Positions 15,276-22,154 of a stretch of DNA of 32,050 nt are shown one piece after another (within the stretch, counting starts at the first letter, position 1; each line of letters begins with the position of its first letter). A model generated the notes under the pieces. That model saw only the letters and a program-made list of their open reading frames with translations. It was not told the DNA's origin and did no database searches. This stretch comes from Candidatus Peribacteraceae bacterium (GTDB lineage: Bacteria; Patescibacteriota; Gracilibacteria; Peribacterales; Peribacteraceae). Made by a program: the position numbers and the translations under genes. The DNA is taken from positions 1 to 32,050 of the forward strand of contig JAQTSK010000016.1 of the NCBI GenBank assembly GCA_028711345.1. Reading direction: 5' to 3'.

Positions 15276-15536
15276 TCAAACGGGAATGGCGGCACTGACG
15301 CTCGCCACGATAGGCTGACCGCGAAACGCCGGTCGCACCTCGTGAAGATCCTGAAGCGCGAGGAGATATGTCTCAATGGCCTCCTGTGCATGCTTGGTTG
15401 CCTCCTCGAATGTTTCCCCCTGTGTCAGGCAGCCCGGCAGCATGGGTACGCTGACGACGTATCCTCCCTCCTCCGCAGATTCGAAAACCGCGAGAAAATT
15501 GCCGATGGTTTGTCGTGAAGTTTTCATCTTTGACAT
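15276..15536 (-). CDS. hicB: HicB-family antitoxin
   Basis: An 86-residue HicB-type antitoxin with the partially degraded RNase H-like fold: FLAVFESAEEGGYVVSVPMLPGCLTQGETFEEATKHAQEAIETYL. No C-terminal DNA-binding domain is visible, so autoregulation may depend on another part or protein. It pairs with hicA, whose start lies 2 bp after the hicB stop. ATG 15536 is preferred; the upstream codons of the track ORF cross the putative promoter. ATG 15527 is a possible alternative. Confidence 0.87.
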   Translation of the reverse strand: MSKMKTSRQTIGNFLAVFESAEEGGYVVSVPMLPGCLTQGETFEEATKHAQEAIETYLLALQDLHEVRPAFRGQPIVASVSAAIPV

Positions 15537-15542
15537 GCTCGT

Positions 15543-15571
15543 ATTGTACTCATCCGACCTCACCGCGTCCA
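15543..15571 (-). promoter_or_regulatory. Putative promoter of hicB-hicA-ribD
   Basis: On the minus strand TGGACG, a 17-bp spacer and TACAAT precede hicB. The expected start point falls at about ATG 15536, giving a leaderless transcript. The -35 box is weak (4 of 6). Confidence 0.4.
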
Positions 15572-15621
15572 CTCATTGCAGCCAAAAATGACAACTGAGA
15601 TTGTGACAATACGATAATACA

Positions 15622-15651
15622 TTGACACCCCCTCGCTCGGGATGGTAGGAT
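15622..15651 (+). promoter_or_regulatory. Putative promoter of the yerC-his block
   Basis: TTGACA (15622-15627), an 18-bp spacer and TAGGAT (15646-15651). A leader of about 100 nt follows before yerC ATG 15760. It includes a ctccg/cggag hairpin and ends in a long C/T-rich run. No run of His codons typical of a his leader peptide is present. Confidence 0.55.
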
Positions 15652-15759
15652 TCACTTCGTCACGCATCGCCGCATGCTTCTCCGGTCTGAACGGCCGAGC
15701 TACGGAGTGCAGGCACCTTCCTCTCATCCTCTCCTCTTCTCAATCCTCTCCTCCTTCCC

Positions 15760-16113
15760 ATGTCCCGCAAATCCTACACCGAAGGCAACTACAGAACGGA
15801 CCCCTGGTTCAGGACTCTGTGCAAGGCTCTCGCAGCATGCGAAACCGAAGCCGACGTGGCGGCATTCCTCCGCGATGTCGCCACTCTTTCGGAATTGAAA
15901 GCGTTGAGCGAGCGGCTGGAAGTGGCGAAGAGAATCGATGCCGGCGAGACGTACCGGTCCATCATGGAAGCCACCGGTGCGTCGACGACGACCGTGACGC
16001 GCGTGGCACGGTTCACGCTGGACGGTGCAGGAGGCTACAAGCGCTTCCTGACCAAGAACCATCATCATACGACGCACGCCACACGCGGGAAGAGACCGAC
16101 GCCGACATCGTAG
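15760..16113 (+). CDS. TrpR-like regulator, YerC/YecD family (copy 1)
   Basis: A 117-residue all-helical DNA-binding protein of the TrpR superfamily. Features are DPWFRTLCKALAACETEADVAAFLRDVATLSELKALSERLEVAKRI, then a helix-turn-helix from about residue 63 to 83 with the recognition segment TGASTTTVTRVARF and the GGYKRFL end. The family's ligands are unknown, although E. coli TrpR binds tryptophan. It is the first gene of the histidine block and is separated from hisG by an intrinsic terminator. A role in controlling the his genes is inferred from position. A second copy lies at 23878. Confidence 0.88.
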   Translation: MSRKSYTEGNYRTDPWFRTLCKALAACETEADVAAFLRDVATLSELKALSERLEVAKRIDAGETYRSIMEATGASTTTVTRVARFTLDGAGGYKRFLTKNHHHTTHATRGKRPTPTS

Positions 16114-16139
16114 AACACTCGAGACGATTCGACTTCACT

Positions 16140-16162
16140 CCCTCCCCGCCGGAGGGTTTTTT
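16140..16162 (+). terminator. Intrinsic terminator/attenuator between yerC and hisG
   Basis: A perfect 6-bp stem ccctcc-ccgcc-ggaggg is followed directly by six T. It lies 27 bp after yerC and 21 bp before hisG. Unless hisG has its own promoter, readthrough here would set his expression. Confidence 0.8.
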
Positions 16163-16182
16163 GTATTTTTCCCATTCTTCCC

Positions 16183-17073
16183 ATGGACATTGCTTCCTCA
16201 TCACCTTTCAACGGCAGCGGCTCGCTGCGCATCGCCATCCAGAAATCCGGAAGACTGTCGGAAGGATCGCTCGCGCTGCTCCGGCAGATCGGCCTCGAGT
16301 TCGAAACCTACCGCGACCGGCTCTTCACGCGCTGCCGGAACATGCCTGTGGACATCCTGTTCCTCAGGGATGATGACATACCGGAATACGTGCGGGACGG
16401 AGTAGCCGACCTCGGCATCGTCGGAAGTAACGTCCTCGACGAGTCGTCATCGCCCGTGAATCGTCTGCAGCTGCTCGATTTCGGTTACTGCTCGCTCTCC
16501 ATCGCCATACCGGACCAATCGCCGATCACCACGGTTCAGGACCTGGAAGGCAGGCGAATCGCAACGTCGTACCCAGCCACGCTGGCGCGCTTCCTCAAAG
16601 ATCAGGGAATATCCGCGGAATCGGTGCTTCTCAAAGGTTCGGTCGAAATCGCGCCCGCGCTGAAGATCGCGGATGCGGTCTGCGATCTGGTGTCCACGGG
16701 ATCGACCCTGCGGACAAACCGGCTCAAAATCCTCACGACACTCGCGAAATGTCAGGCGGTACTCATCGGTCGGGGAGAACCTGATCCGAAGAAGGAGGAT
16801 CTCGTCCGGAAACTGCTCCTGCGCGCTCGATCAGTTCAGGAAGCGAGGAGATACAAGTACATCATGTTCAACGCGCCGGAATCGGCGCTGGAATCGATTA
16901 AGAAGCTCGCCCCGGGATCCCGGAGCCCCACCGTCATGCCCCTTGCGGAACCCGGCTTCATCGCCGTGCACTCGATGGTGCTGGAAGAAGCGTTCTGGGA
17001 CGTCGTTGAACAAATCCGCGCCTGCGGCGGCAGCTCCATCCTCGTCACGCCCGTCGAAAAATTTGTGCGATGA
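16183..17073 (+). CDS. hisG: ATP phosphoribosyltransferase, long form (HisG)
   Basis: HisG catalyses the first step of histidine synthesis, joining PRPP and ATP. At 296 residues this is the long form with a C-terminal ACT-like domain, which normally binds histidine for feedback inhibition, so no HisZ is needed. Landmarks are LRIAIQKSGRLSEGSLALL at the N terminus, VADLGIVGSNVLDE, the PRPP loop region ICDLVSTGSTLRTN-like (here VCDLVSTGSTLRTN), and the C-terminal domain starting near YKYIMFNAPESALESIKK. It starts 21 bp after a terminator and is followed by hisD after a (cccctatt)n repeat. Confidence 0.95.
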   Translation: MDIASSSPFNGSGSLRIAIQKSGRLSEGSLALLRQIGLEFETYRDRLFTRCRNMPVDILFLRDDDIPEYVRDGVADLGIVGSNVLDESSSPVNRLQLLDFGYCSLSIAIPDQSPITTVQDLEGRRIATSYPATLARFLKDQGISAESVLLKGSVEIAPALKIADAVCDLVSTGSTLRTNRLKILTTLAKCQAVLIGRGEPDPKKEDLVRKLLLRARSVQEARRYKYIMFNAPESALESIKKLAPGSRSPTVMPLAEPGFIAVHSMVLEEAFWDVVEQIRACGGSSILVTPVEKFVR

Positions 17074-17109
17074 ATTTCAAAAACATCCGCAGATCTGTAG
17101 ACCTGTTCT

Positions 17110-17161
17110 CCCCTATTCCCCTATTCCCCTATTCCCCTATTCCCCTATTCCCCTATTCCCC
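17110..17161. repeat. Period-8 tandem repeat (cccctatt)n
   Basis: Six perfect cccctatt units plus a partial one fill the hisG-hisD spacer and end 14 bp before the hisD start. It is the least degenerate repeat in the window. Confidence 0.95.
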
Positions 17162-17175
17162 TCACCCCTACTCTC

Positions 17176-18492
17176 ATGTCCCCCCTCCCCATCATCCGTA
17201 ACTGCGAACTCACCGGCAGTGCACGTCAAACGATTTTCCGCAGAGCACAGGCGGATATCGATGCCTTAATGAAACCCGTCAAAACCATCATCGACGATAT
17301 CAAAGAGCGCGGCGACCAAGCCGTCGTGGAATACATCTGCCGGTACGATGCGCCGAATTTCCTCGCCGATCAGATGCTCGTCACCAAGCAGGACATCATG
17401 AAAGCCTACGCCGACGTGCCGCCTGGGACGCTTACAATCATGAAGCGGCAGATAGAGATCTCACGCAATTTCCACATGAAGCAAGCGGAGAAGATCTACG
17501 CTGATGCGGATTGGAGCATCGAATACGTTCCCGGAGTACGAACCGGCGTTCGGAAAGGACCGATCGACGCCGTCGGTCTCTACGTTCCCGCAGGTAAAGC
17601 GCCGCTCCCGACTGTGAGCCAGATCCTCACCGTCGCAGCCAAAGCCGCTCGCGTTCCACGTATCTGCGTGTTCTTTCCTCCCACCGCGTACTATCCGGAA
17701 ATTATCGTTGCGGCTGATCTGGCGGGTGCGGATGAGATCTACCGCGTCGGCGGAGTCGCAGCAATCGCTGCGATGGCGTACGGAACGGAATCGATCAAGT
17801 CAGTCGATAAAATCGCCGGACCCGGATCGCCGTGGGTACAAGCTGCAAAACTTCAAGTCTTCGGACAAGTGGGAATCGACATGTTGAGCGGCCCGAGCGA
17901 AGGACTGGGGATGGCCGATGACACGGCAAATCCCGCATGGGTGGCTGCCGACATCCTCGCGCGGCTGGAACACGGCCCGGACTCGGCCTTCCCGATCGTC
18001 ACGACGTCGAAGATGCTGGCGGAAGCAACCCAAAAAGATGTCAGTCTGCAAGCGCCCAAGCGAAGCCGGTACGAGAAATTCATCAAACCGGCGCTCAACA
18101 ATGGTTATCAGGCGATTATCCTCGTGGATTCCATCGATGAAATGATCGCCGTCGCCAACGAGTACGGTGCCGAACACTTGCACATTCAGGTACGTAATGC
18201 GGAAGACGTCAGCAAGCGCATCCGCAACGCCGGATCGATCTTTATCGGCTCATACGCACCCGTCCCGATTGGAGACTTTGCCTCCGGCACCAACCACTGC
18301 TTGCCCACTTCCCGCGCCGTCGCCTTCAGCTCCCCCGTCTCCGTCGAAACGTTCATGAAGACAAACGAGTACCAGATTCTGACGAAGGAAGGCCTTGAAG
18401 CTCTGGCTCCCATCGTCCGGACGATCAGCGACGTCGAAGGGCTGGATGGGCACAAGGAAGCCGTTGATATCAGGTTGAGGCATCAAGAATAA
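17176..18492 (+). CDS. hisD: Histidinol dehydrogenase (HisD)
   Basis: HisD is the zinc enzyme that oxidises histidinol to histidine in two NAD-dependent steps, the last reactions of the pathway. The 438 residues are full length. Landmarks are GLYVPAGKAPLPTVSQILTV, GVAAIAAMAYGTESIKSVDKIAGPGSPWV, DMLSGPSEGL, ARLEHGPDSAFP with a zinc/catalytic His, NEYGAEHLHIQV, and the C-terminal FASGTNHCLPTSRAVAFSSPVSV. The start follows a pyrimidine-rich leader. A period-8 A/T repeat separates it from hisB. Confidence 0.96.
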   Translation: MSPLPIIRNCELTGSARQTIFRRAQADIDALMKPVKTIIDDIKERGDQAVVEYICRYDAPNFLADQMLVTKQDIMKAYADVPPGTLTIMKRQIEISRNFHMKQAEKIYADADWSIEYVPGVRTGVRKGPIDAVGLYVPAGKAPLPTVSQILTVAAKAARVPRICVFFPPTAYYPEIIVAADLAGADEIYRVGGVAAIAAMAYGTESIKSVDKIAGPGSPWVQAAKLQVFGQVGIDMLSGPSEGLGMADDTANPAWVAADILARLEHGPDSAFPIVTTSKMLAEATQKDVSLQAPKRSRYEKFIKPALNNGYQAIILVDSIDEMIAVANEYGAEHLHIQVRNAEDVSKRIRNAGSIFIGSYAPVPIGDFASGTNHCLPTSRAVAFSSPVSVETFMKTNEYQILTKEGLEALAPIVRTISDVEGLDGHKEAVDIRLRHQE

Positions 18493-18522
18493 TTTTCAAT
18501 TTACAATTTTCAATTTTCAATT
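18493..18522. repeat. Period-8 A/T-rich repeat between hisD and hisB
   Basis: Units ttttcaat, ttacaatt, ttcaattt and tcaatt begin right after the hisD stop and end 12 bp before the hisB start. It has the same size and position as the other gene-border repeats. Confidence 0.75.
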
Positions 18523-18534
18523 CCCCCCCATCTC

Positions 18535-19179
18535 ATGAAACCTCTCGGAATCATCTGGAAATCAGCAACATCAATGGCTGTCTCGCTGACCAGAAGCACC
18601 CGCGAATCCTCCATCGAAGTCCTGATCGACGATGCACCGCGACGTGAGTTCAAGCTCACGACCGGCATCGACTTCTTCAATCACATGCTGGAAACCCTCG
18701 CTTGGAGATCGTGCCTGAACATTGATGCGTCGTATGAAAACACGCAGTTCCGGCTGACGCACGTCATCACGGAAGATATCGGCATCGTGCTGGGAATGGC
18801 ATTCGCCAAACTCATCGAGAAGCGTATCCCCGTCGGCGTGAACGGTGCCGGCTCGGGGATCCTCGGCATCGATGAAGCCTTGGCAATCGCCTCCATCAGC
18901 TTCGAAGGCCGGTCCATGGCCACGCTCGATTTCTCACGGGCTCCCGGATGTACAGTCGTCCAAGTGGAAGATGCACTGACAGCCGACATGGCCGAGTTCT
19001 TCCGTGGCTTCGCGCAGGGTGCACGAGCGACGATCAACATTCAGGCACTGAGCGGCGCCGATCCGCACCACTCGTGGGAGGCCGTGTACCGCAGCTTCGG
19101 CCTCGCGCTCAAAGATGCGCTTACTCCAAATCCTTGGCGCGCGGGAACGACTGTGGGGGTAAAGGGGACGCTGGATTGA
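18535..19179 (+). CDS. hisB: Imidazoleglycerol-phosphate dehydratase (HisB), divergent
   Basis: The 214-residue product fits the dehydratase family by TGIDFFNHMLETLA (metal His50), ITEDIGIVLG, IDEALA, FEGR and SGADPHHSWEAVYRSFGLALKDAL (His178, His179, Glu182). Two core features differ. The HHxxED dimanganese motif reads THVITED, so the second His is Val77. The substrate-binding Arg of the (V/I)RxG segment is missing (GVNGAGSG). It may still be active with altered metal binding, or be a diverged homologue. ATG 18574 (Met14) is an alternative start nearer the family N terminus. It lacks the phosphatase domain of E. coli HisB. Confidence 0.8.
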   Translation: MKPLGIIWKSATSMAVSLTRSTRESSIEVLIDDAPRREFKLTTGIDFFNHMLETLAWRSCLNIDASYENTQFRLTHVITEDIGIVLGMAFAKLIEKRIPVGVNGAGSGILGIDEALAIASISFEGRSMATLDFSRAPGCTVVQVEDALTADMAEFFRGFAQGARATINIQALSGADPHHSWEAVYRSFGLALKDALTPNPWRAGTTVGVKGTLD

Positions 19180-19192
19180 TTTTTTAATTCCC

Positions 19193-19210
19193 GCGGGTCA
19201 GCAGACCCGC
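19193..19210. repeat. Hairpin between hisB and hisH
   Basis: gcgggtc-agca-gacccgc, 7-bp arms, 13 bp after the hisB stop. No T-run follows, so it is not a convincing terminator. It resembles the gcgggta/tacccgc palindrome inside ribD. Confidence 0.55.
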
Positions 19211-19230
19211 TCTACCCTTCCTGCCCTATC

Positions 19231-19267
19231 AACCTTTTGCCCTTTTTCCCTCTTGCCCTCTTGCCCT
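19231..19267. repeat. Period-8 repeat overlapping the hisH start
   Basis: Degenerate units of the type cttttgcc/ctcttgcc run into the first codons of the fusion gene, and the only standard start codon (TTG 19253) lies inside the repeat. A relative of this repeat lies upstream of hisC at 25601-25626. Confidence 0.7.
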
Positions 19268-21460
19268 CCCATCGTCGGCATCCTCCAAACCGCCTCGTGC
19301 AACACGGGAAGCATCATGCGATCCCTCTCACGACTTGGCATCACTTCGGGAATCGTCCGGACCCGGGACGATATCGACGGCATCGACGGCCTGATCGTCC
19401 CCGGTGCCGGAGCGGCAAAAGCGGCGATGGATGATCTGCACAGCCGCAATCTGATCGATGTGCTTCGGTCGTTTAGGAAGCCGCTGCTGGGCCTCTGTCT
19501 CGGTATGCAACTGCTGTTCGATAATTCTGAAGAAGGGCCGACTGAGTGTCTCGGAATCATCCGTGGAACGGTGCGGGCATTGCCGGATAACGTGATCAAA
19601 CCGCACATGGGCTGGAACAGGCTTTCAACGGGTGAATATGCCTACTTCGTCCACAGCTTCGTCTGCGTACCGGACGATCCGCGCGTCATCACGATGACCG
19701 TGCGATACGGCGACGACCTCTGCGCAGGTGTGCGCTCCAAGAATTTCTTCGGCGTTCAGTGGCACCCGGAGAAGTCAGGGATTGCGGGTGATTCGCTGCT
19801 CCGATCGTTCGCGAAGCTATGCTCCGAACCCCGCCCCCCCTCCCCCGGCTGTGAGCCGGAGCCGCAGGCGACGGTGAACCCGGGGGAGGGGTCGGGGGAG
19901 GGGGCATTCCGAATCATTCCTGCAATCGACATCCTCGATGGAACAGTTGTGCGCCTCAAACAGGGTGACTTCGATCGCGTCACGTTATTCGAAACAGATC
20001 CGCTGGCGCTGGCAAAGAAGTTCGAAGCCGACGGCGCTCAGGCACTGCACCTCGTCAATCTGTGCGGAGCCAAATCCGGCCGGATCGATGATGCATTTAT
20101 CACTCTTGTGCGATCCATCGCATCCGAGACATCATTGTCCATTCAAGTCGGCGGCGGCATACGGACACTCAAAGACATTGCCCGCCTCCTCGATGCCGGC
20201 GCCGACAACGTGGTTCTCGGCACCGTCATTCTGACCGATCCCGGATTCCTCCGCGCTGCAATCGACCTCTTCGGTCAGAATCGGATTTTGGCTGCACTGG
20301 ATACGCTCGATGGCATCGTTCGCATCCGCGGCTGGCAGGAAACATCCGCGATACCGATTGATGATGCTTGTCGGTCAGTTCAAGCATCACGATGCAGCCG
20401 GATCCTCGTTACAGACATTGATAAGGACGGAATGGAGCGGGGCCCGAACGTGGAACTGTATCGGAAGCTCAGCAAATCTTTTCCGGAACTTTCGATCACC
20501 GCGAGCGGTGGCATTGGAACGCCGGACGATTGCAGAATCCTCGCTGATGCCGGATGTACCGGCGCAATTGTGGGAAAAGCGCTCGTGAGCGAAAAGCGAT
20601 CATTCAAGGAATTCTCTGCTTCATCAATCCGAATTATTTCTGATTCTATGCCGTCCGTTAGCTGCCGAATTAATTCGGCAGCTAACGGTATCAATACAAC
20701 CAAAACTCTCGCCATTCGCATCATTCCCTGTCTGGACATTGATAACGGCCGGGTGGTCAAAGGAACCGCCTTCCAAAACCTGCGCGATGCCGGTGATCCC
20801 ATCGAGCTTGCCAAGCGGTACTGCGCCGAGGGAGCCGATGAACTCGTCTTCCTCGACATCACGGCAACATCGGATAATCGCAAGACAATGATCGACCTGG
20901 TGTCACTCGTAGCAGATGCGGTGAATATTCCCTTCACGGTCGGCGGGGGCGTCAGATCCGTAAACGATGCCCGAGCGCTACTCAATGCCGGAGCGGATAA
21001 AGTCGCGGTCAATTCCGCAGCCGTCAGGAATCCGACGCTTCTCTCTGCAATGGCACAGAAACTGGGCAGCGCCAATACCGTCTGCGCGATTGACGCAAAA
21101 CGCAAAGGAACCTCCTGGGTTGTGCTGGTTCGTGGCGGCAGGGACGATACGGGCATCGATGCCATTGCGTGGGCGAAGAAAGCAGCCGAACGCGGTGCAG
21201 GAGAACTACTCGTCACCTCCTTCGACCGCGACGGCACCGGCGAAGGATTCGACGTCGAGCTCCTGAGCACAATCAAGCAGGTTGTGAAAGTCCCCGTCAT
21301 CGCATCCGGCGGAGGAAAGTCCCTCCGATCATTCGTGGATGCCGTGAAGATCGGCAGAGCGGATGCCGTCCTCGCCGCGAGCGTCTTCCACTTCGGAGCG
21401 CTCAGCATTGCCGATGTGAAAAATGCTTTATCCGCCGCTTCCTTCCCCATACGACCATGA
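19253..21460 (+). CDS. hisHAF: HisH-HisA-HisF triple fusion (IGP synthase glutaminase + ProFAR isomerase + IGP synthase cyclase)
   Basis: One uninterrupted 735-codon frame holds three enzymes in the order their genes usually take in his operons. HisH (about 7-189): class I glutaminase with GLCLGMQLLF (Cys82) and QWHPEKS (His171, Glu173). HisA (about 219-455): IIPAIDILDGTVVRL (Asp226), QVGGGIRTL and ILAALD (Asp350). HisF (about 487-733): IRIIPCLDIDNGRVVKG (Asp495), VGGGVRS, CAIDAKR (Asp614) and IASGGGKS. All catalytic residues are present. Neither HisA nor HisF has a start codon at its usual N terminus, except an in-linker ATG at Met466, so a real fusion is likely. Linkers 190-218 and 456-486 are encoded by palindromic DNA. 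The start is uncertain (TTG in a repeat). The stop overlaps the hisIE start (ATGA). Confidence 0.93.
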   Translation: MPSCPPIVGILQTASCNTGSIMRSLSRLGITSGIVRTRDDIDGIDGLIVPGAGAAKAAMDDLHSRNLIDVLRSFRKPLLGLCLGMQLLFDNSEEGPTECLGIIRGTVRALPDNVIKPHMGWNRLSTGEYAYFVHSFVCVPDDPRVITMTVRYGDDLCAGVRSKNFFGVQWHPEKSGIAGDSLLRSFAKLCSEPRPPSPGCEPEPQATVNPGEGSGEGAFRIIPAIDILDGTVVRLKQGDFDRVTLFETDPLALAKKFEADGAQALHLVNLCGAKSGRIDDAFITLVRSIASETSLSIQVGGGIRTLKDIARLLDAGADNVVLGTVILTDPGFLRAAIDLFGQNRILAALDTLDGIVRIRGWQETSAIPIDDACRSVQASRCSRILVTDIDKDGMERGPNVELYRKLSKSFPELSITASGGIGTPDDCRILADAGCTGAIVGKALVSEKRSFKEFSASSIRIISDSMPSVSCRINSAANGINTTKTLAIRIIPCLDIDNGRVVKGTAFQNLRDAGDPIELAKRYCAEGADELVFLDITATSDNRKTMIDLVSLVADAVNIPFTVGGGVRSVNDARALLNAGADKVAVNSAAVRNPTLLSAMAQKLGSANTVCAIDAKRKGTSWVVLVRGGRDDTGIDAIAWAKKAAERGAGELLVTSFDRDGTGEGFDVELLSTIKQVVKVPVIASGGGKSLRSFVDAVKIGRADAVLAASVFHFGALSIADVKNALSAASFPIRP
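19830..19904. repeat. G/C-rich palindromic element encoding the HisH-HisA linker
   Basis: The 12-bp arms cccctcccccgg (19837-19848) and ccgggggagggg (19880-19891) are perfect inverted copies. Inside them lies a cggct-gtg-agccg hairpin, and a second gggggaggggg run follows. The block encodes the Pro/Gly/Glu-rich stretch between the HisH and HisA domains (residues about 193-217). Confidence 0.85.
20655..20688. repeat. Perfect 34-bp palindrome encoding the HisA-HisF linker
   Basis: ccgttagctgccgaatt is followed immediately by its exact reverse complement, with no spacer. It encodes about SVSCRINSAANG (residues 468-479) between the HisA and HisF barrels. Confidence 0.95.
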
Positions 21461-22101
21461 TCGATCCCGCCACACTCAATTGGCAGAAATCTCCCGATGG
21501 ATTGCTTCCAGCGATTATTCAAGATTCACGGAGCGGCACCGTGCTCATGCTTGGCTATATGAATCAAGCAGCACTCGAGTCAACGCTCGAATCCGGCTTC
21601 GTCACCTTCTGGAGCAGATCGAAGAGAAGGCTTTGGAAGAAAGGCGAAGCATCGGGCAATACCCTCAAGATCCAGTCGATCTGCGCAGATTGTGATAATG
21701 ATGCGTTGCTGATCCGTGCGATTCCCGCGGGGCCGACATGTCACACGGGAAAAGAATCATGTTTTATGTCCCTGCAGTCGAGACGCCGCGTCCCGGATCT
21801 GCGCCCCGCAGACAACGCATATGCGATCCTCGATGACTTGATCGAAACCATTCGTCAACGATCCACAAGCAAGAGTAAAACGTCGTACACGAAACAATTG
21901 CTTGATGGCGGCATCGCTGCCTACGGCGCTAAGGTTCTGGAAGAAGCCGAAGAAGTCGTCCGCGCCGCGCGATCAGAAGGCAAGCAACGAACGATCGAAG
22001 AGAGCGCGGATCTGCTGTATCACTTGCTGGTTCTGCTGCGCGGAGAAGGGATTGAAATCGATGATGTGGCGGAGGAATTGAGGAAAAGACAGAGGGCATA
22101 G
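21457..22101 (+). CDS. hisI: Phosphoribosyl-AMP cyclohydrolase / phosphoribosyl-ATP pyrophosphatase (HisIE)
   Basis: A bifunctional enzyme for steps 2 and 3 of histidine synthesis. The N-terminal HisI part has the metal motif CADCDNDALL followed by GPTCHTGKESCF. The C-terminal HisE part has KVLEEAEEVVRAA and ESADLLYHLLVLL. The 214 residues match the usual fused length. ATG 21457 overlaps the stop of hisHAF in an ATGA, indicating translational coupling. The longer track ORF starting at 21169 is only upstream frame opening. It is the last plus-strand his gene. Confidence 0.95.
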   Translation: MIDPATLNWQKSPDGLLPAIIQDSRSGTVLMLGYMNQAALESTLESGFVTFWSRSKRRLWKKGEASGNTLKIQSICADCDNDALLIRAIPAGPTCHTGKESCFMSLQSRRRVPDLRPADNAYAILDDLIETIRQRSTSKSKTSYTKQLLDGGIAAYGAKVLEEAEEVVRAARSEGKQRTIEESADLLYHLLVLLRGEGIEIDDVAEELRKRQRA

Positions 22102-22117
22102 CCAGACACCGTCCACA

Positions 22118-22145
22118 TTGCCACCGATTCGAAGACTGATACACT
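22118..22145 (+). promoter_or_regulatory. Putative promoter of the 22155 gene
   Basis: TTGCCA, a 16-bp spacer and TACACT (22140-22145) end ten bases before ATG 22155. This would give a leaderless or nearly leaderless transcript. Confidence 0.4.
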
Positions 22146-22154
22146 GTGGAACAT

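Noticed and set aside
15642-15759. Histidine leader peptide/attenuator upstream of yerC
   Set aside because: Small frames here contain only scattered His codons and no His run.
17110-17161. Repeat arrays as CRISPR
   Set aside because: Units are 7-9 bp with no spacers between them, and no cas genes are present.
20380-21522. 380-codon minus-strand ORF over hisA/hisF
   Set aside because: Shadow of the His fusion; low-complexity Ser/Ala/Thr composition and no recognisable domain.
21169-22101. HisIE starting at 21169 (310 residues)
   Set aside because: The first 96 codons are out-of-frame reading of hisF; ATG 21457 with ATGA overlap fits the family start.
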